A DNA stretch of 64,000 nt, taken from assembly GCA_017620635.1 (NCBI GenBank), contig JAGAUV010000026.1, positions 24,682 through 88,681 on the forward strand, given 5' to 3'. This document shows positions 62,231-64,000 of the stretch, piece after piece. The DNA is from Muribaculaceae bacterium (GTDB taxonomy: Bacteria; Bacteroidota; Bacteroidia; Bacteroidales; Muribaculaceae). The translations under genes and the position numbers were made by a program. How positions within the stretch are numbered: the first letter of the stretch is position 1; every line of letters starts with the position of its first letter. A model generated the notes under the pieces. That model was not told where the DNA came from, did no database searches, and saw only the letters and a program-made list of their open reading frames with translations.

Positions 62231-63022
62231 ATGACACATTTTAAAAGAATATCGATATTTGTCCTTGCACTCATTTGTGCACTTCCGGCTTTTTCGCAGT
62301 TGTATGCTTCCAAACCTCGTTTTAAGGCCCTTGTATATTATTCTGATACGGCAGAGTCGGCGCATGTCGAATTTGCCGAACAGGCGATAGACTATTTCCG
62401 CCATTTGTCGTGGGGCGAAGGTTTTATCCTTGATCAGACCACATCGCTGGCCGGATATACATACGACAAACTCAAGGAATATACTATGATCATTGCTATC
62501 AATGCCAGCCCGGGCGCAGGCGGCGAGAGGGCCTTGTTCGAAAAATATATGGAGAATGGCGGTGGTTGGCTCGGATTCCATGCCGCGGCATATAATGATG
62601 CCAATACCGGGTGGCCATGGTATGTGAAATTTCTTGGTGGCGGTGTATTCTATTGTAATAACTGGCCGCCTCAGCCGGCTTTGCTTGATGTTGATACCGA
62701 TGCAAGCCCTGTGACGCGAAGCCTGCCCTCGCAGTTTGTGGCGGCCGAGAGCGAATGGTACCAGTGGAAACCGTCGCCGAGGCAGAATCCCGACGTTGAG
62801 GTGCTGGTCAGCCTTTCCTCCAGGAACTACCCGTTCGGGATAAAAGATATCGTTACCGGGGGAGACTTCCCCGTAGTGTGGCGCAATAAGAATTACAGAA
62901 TGGTATACCTCAACTTCGGGCATGGCGACCGTGAGTTTCTCGATCCGACTCAGAACCTTCTCGTAGTAAATGCTTTCAGATACGTGGCGAGTCTAGACCC
63001 GTCGGGAGATCCGTTTCAATAA
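62231..63022 (+). CDS. Secreted ThuA-domain protein
   Basis: A 263-residue protein with a signal peptide (MTHFKRISIFVLALICALPAFS) and a ThuA-like class I glutamine amidotransferase-like domain: FKALVYYSDTAESAHVEFA, GGGWLGFHAAAYN near 116-128, PVVWRNKNYRMVYLNFGHGDRE near the end. ThuA proteins are linked to trehalose or other sugar metabolism; no sugar genes are adjacent. There is 1 solitary gene here. Confidence 0.85.
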   Translation: MTHFKRISIFVLALICALPAFSQLYASKPRFKALVYYSDTAESAHVEFAEQAIDYFRHLSWGEGFILDQTTSLAGYTYDKLKEYTMIIAINASPGAGGERALFEKYMENGGGWLGFHAAAYNDANTGWPWYVKFLGGGVFYCNNWPPQPALLDVDTDASPVTRSLPSQFVAAESEWYQWKPSPRQNPDVEVLVSLSSRNYPFGIKDIVTGGDFPVVWRNKNYRMVYLNFGHGDREFLDPTQNLLVVNAFRYVASLDPSGDPFQ

Positions 63023-63067
63023 TTTATTGTGTCGGCATGGTTAAAAGATGCTAATTGACCGCAGAAA

Positions 63068-63101
63068 TTGTTGCGCGTCTCGCTATAAATTTGTAATTTT
63101 G
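63068..63101 (+). promoter_or_regulatory. Promoter of the ECF sigma gene
   Basis: TTG (63071-63073), 20-bp spacer, TAATTTTG (63094-63101). The leader to the ATG at 63212 is about 104 nt. Confidence 0.65.
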
Positions 63102-63211
63102 TAATTTAGAAACTGCATGGAAGATGCAGCGCGTTAATTAATAAACTGATTTATTTACAAAAACCATTAGCCTATTGCATATATCTACTCCAATTTTTAA
63201 AGATTAGAGAA

Positions 63212-63802
63212 ATGCGAAAAGATATAAAGCTGACCGATGAGCAGCTTGTCTCGGCCTATGCTGCCGGAGATAATGCGGCTTTCGATACTCTTCTCCTCCG
63301 TCATAAGGATCGGCTTTTCACTTATATTTATCAGATGGTTCGCGATAGCGATCTTGCCGACGATATCTTTCAGGAGACATTCGTCAAAGTCATTATGACA
63401 GTCAAGCAAGGACGGTATCAGGACATGGGTAAATTCTCTGCCTGGGTAACAAGAATTGCCCGTAATCTTGTCATTGACTCTTTCAGGGCTGAGAAAAGCG
63501 AGGCGACAATTTCTACGGATAACGAAGAAATCGACATCTTGAACCGTAGGGAACTTTCCGAAAACACTATTGAAGACGCGATGATCGACTTACAGATCGA
63601 AGACGATATCAGGTCGCTTGTCGACTGTCTTCCTCAGGTGCAGAAAGAAGTTCTCATGATGCGTTACTATCAAGACCTGTCATTCAAGGAAATAGCAGAT
63701 ATTACCGGCGTGAGCATCAACACTGCGCTTGGGCGCATGAGGTATGCGATCCTGAATCTGCGCAAAATGGCTAAAGAAAACGAACTCTGCCTGACCCATT
63801 GA
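63212..63802 (+). CDS. ECF-type RNA polymerase sigma factor
   Basis: A 196-residue sigma-70-family factor with region 2 (RHKDRLFTYIYQMVRDSDLA, DDIFQETFVKV, GKFSAWVTRIARNLVIDSFR) and region 4 (LPQVQKEVLMMRYYQDLSFK, EIADITGVSINTALGRMRYA). No anti-sigma factor gene follows before the window end. Regulon unknown. Confidence 0.93.
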   Translation: MRKDIKLTDEQLVSAYAAGDNAAFDTLLLRHKDRLFTYIYQMVRDSDLADDIFQETFVKVIMTVKQGRYQDMGKFSAWVTRIARNLVIDSFRAEKSEATISTDNEEIDILNRRELSENTIEDAMIDLQIEDDIRSLVDCLPQVQKEVLMMRYYQDLSFKEIADITGVSINTALGRMRYAILNLRKMAKENELCLTH

Positions 63803-63847
63803 TTTTCAACGACTCGACGGCTGTGCGATAAAAAAGTCGTAAAAATA

Positions 63848-63879
63848 TTTGGTCATTTCGATAAAAGGTCTTAACTTTG
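63848..63879 (+). promoter_or_regulatory. Promoter of tRNA-Ser
   Basis: TTTG (63848-63851), 20-bp spacer, TAACTTTG (63872-63879) then CA. An upstream AAAAAGTCGTAAAAATA tract resembles the one before the tRNA-Gly cluster. Confidence 0.85.
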
Positions 63880-63909
63880 CACCGCAAAAGCGATAAACCC
63901 ACATCGTAA

Positions 63910-63998
63910 GGAGGGGTGGGTGAGTGGCTGAAACCACCGGTTTGCTAAACCGACGATGGGAGCAATCCTATCCACGAGTTCGAATCTCGTCCCCTCCG
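63910..63998 (+). tRNA. tRNA-Ser (anticodon GCT)
   Basis: Acceptor GGAGGGG/CCCCTCC, anticodon loop TTGCTAA, a long variable arm and T loop TTCGAAT; discriminator G at 63998. The window ends two bases later (CA), so what follows the discriminator cannot be seen fully. Confidence 0.95.
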
Positions 63999-64000
63999 CA

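Overview
The window looks like chromosomal DNA from a member of the Bacteroidales, most likely a Muribaculaceae-type gut commensal. This is inferred from content, not from a database match. The supporting signs are Bacteroidetes-type promoters (TTG or TTTG, about 20 bp, then TAnnTTTG) before many genes and tRNAs, an arginine operon built around the N-succinylornithine carbamoyltransferase family, a PorQ homologue of the type IX secretion system, many short lipoproteins, a truncated GT5 synthase next to a DUF4270-like lipoprotein, and an obligate-anaerobe set (pyruvate:ferredoxin oxidoreductase, Nfn transhydrogenase, phosphotransbutyrylase and butyrate kinase).

Layout. 1-1.0 kb (minus): start of a DUF4270-like lipoprotein and the GT5-like protein. 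1.2-8.1 kb (plus): ptb-buk; thrS-infC-rpmI-rplT; a radical SAM activase-like enzyme followed by a small cysteine-motif protein. 8.2-23.7 kb (minus): lipoprotein, exonuclease, ispH, cmk and porQ; the large PFOR gene; an eight-gene arginine operon (GNAT-argG-argC-argD-argF'-argB-argE'-argH); tRNA-Pro. 23.7-24.0 kb: a control region with AT-rich DNA, four DnaA-box-like 9-mers and a parS-like inverted repeat. 24.0-31.5 kb (plus): parA-parB, a DUF5683 protein, an MltD-type LysM transglycosylase, an OPT transporter and a MATE pump. 31.4-35.7 kb: nitroreductase (minus), MazG-like protein (plus), lipoprotein and clpB (minus), the latter with a sigma-54-type site upstream. 36-51.4 kb (plus): TnpR-passenger-like acidic protein, cardiolipin synthase, HD hydrolase, two tRNA-Gly and a tRNA-Leu, RluA-type pseudouridine synthase and fmt, a small membrane protein/PstS-like/TPR set, rarA, an unannotated 25-codon ORF with its own promoter, and an RND efflux operon. 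51.4-59.4 kb (minus): one compact run prfB-dagK-TPR-nfnA-nfnB-znuA-znuC. 59.5-64 kb: tRNA-Gly(CCC), a beta-barrel outer-membrane protein, a secreted ThuA-domain protein, an ECF sigma factor and tRNA-Ser.

Together the genes cover translation, de novo arginine synthesis by succinylated (or acetylated) intermediates, anaerobic carbon and electron flow (PFOR to ferredoxin to Nfn; acyl-CoA to acyl-phosphate to acid plus ATP), chromosome segregation and envelope maintenance. No CRISPR array, prophage or intact insertion sequence was seen. Most of the window is ordinary core genome. The less ordinary points are the origin-like and parS-like signals before parA, the 25-codon peptide gene with a palindrome at its presumed transcription start, the sigma-54 site before clpB, an active-site substitution in ArgF', the radical SAM/cysteine-motif pair, and the tRNA-Pro/arginine operon junction.
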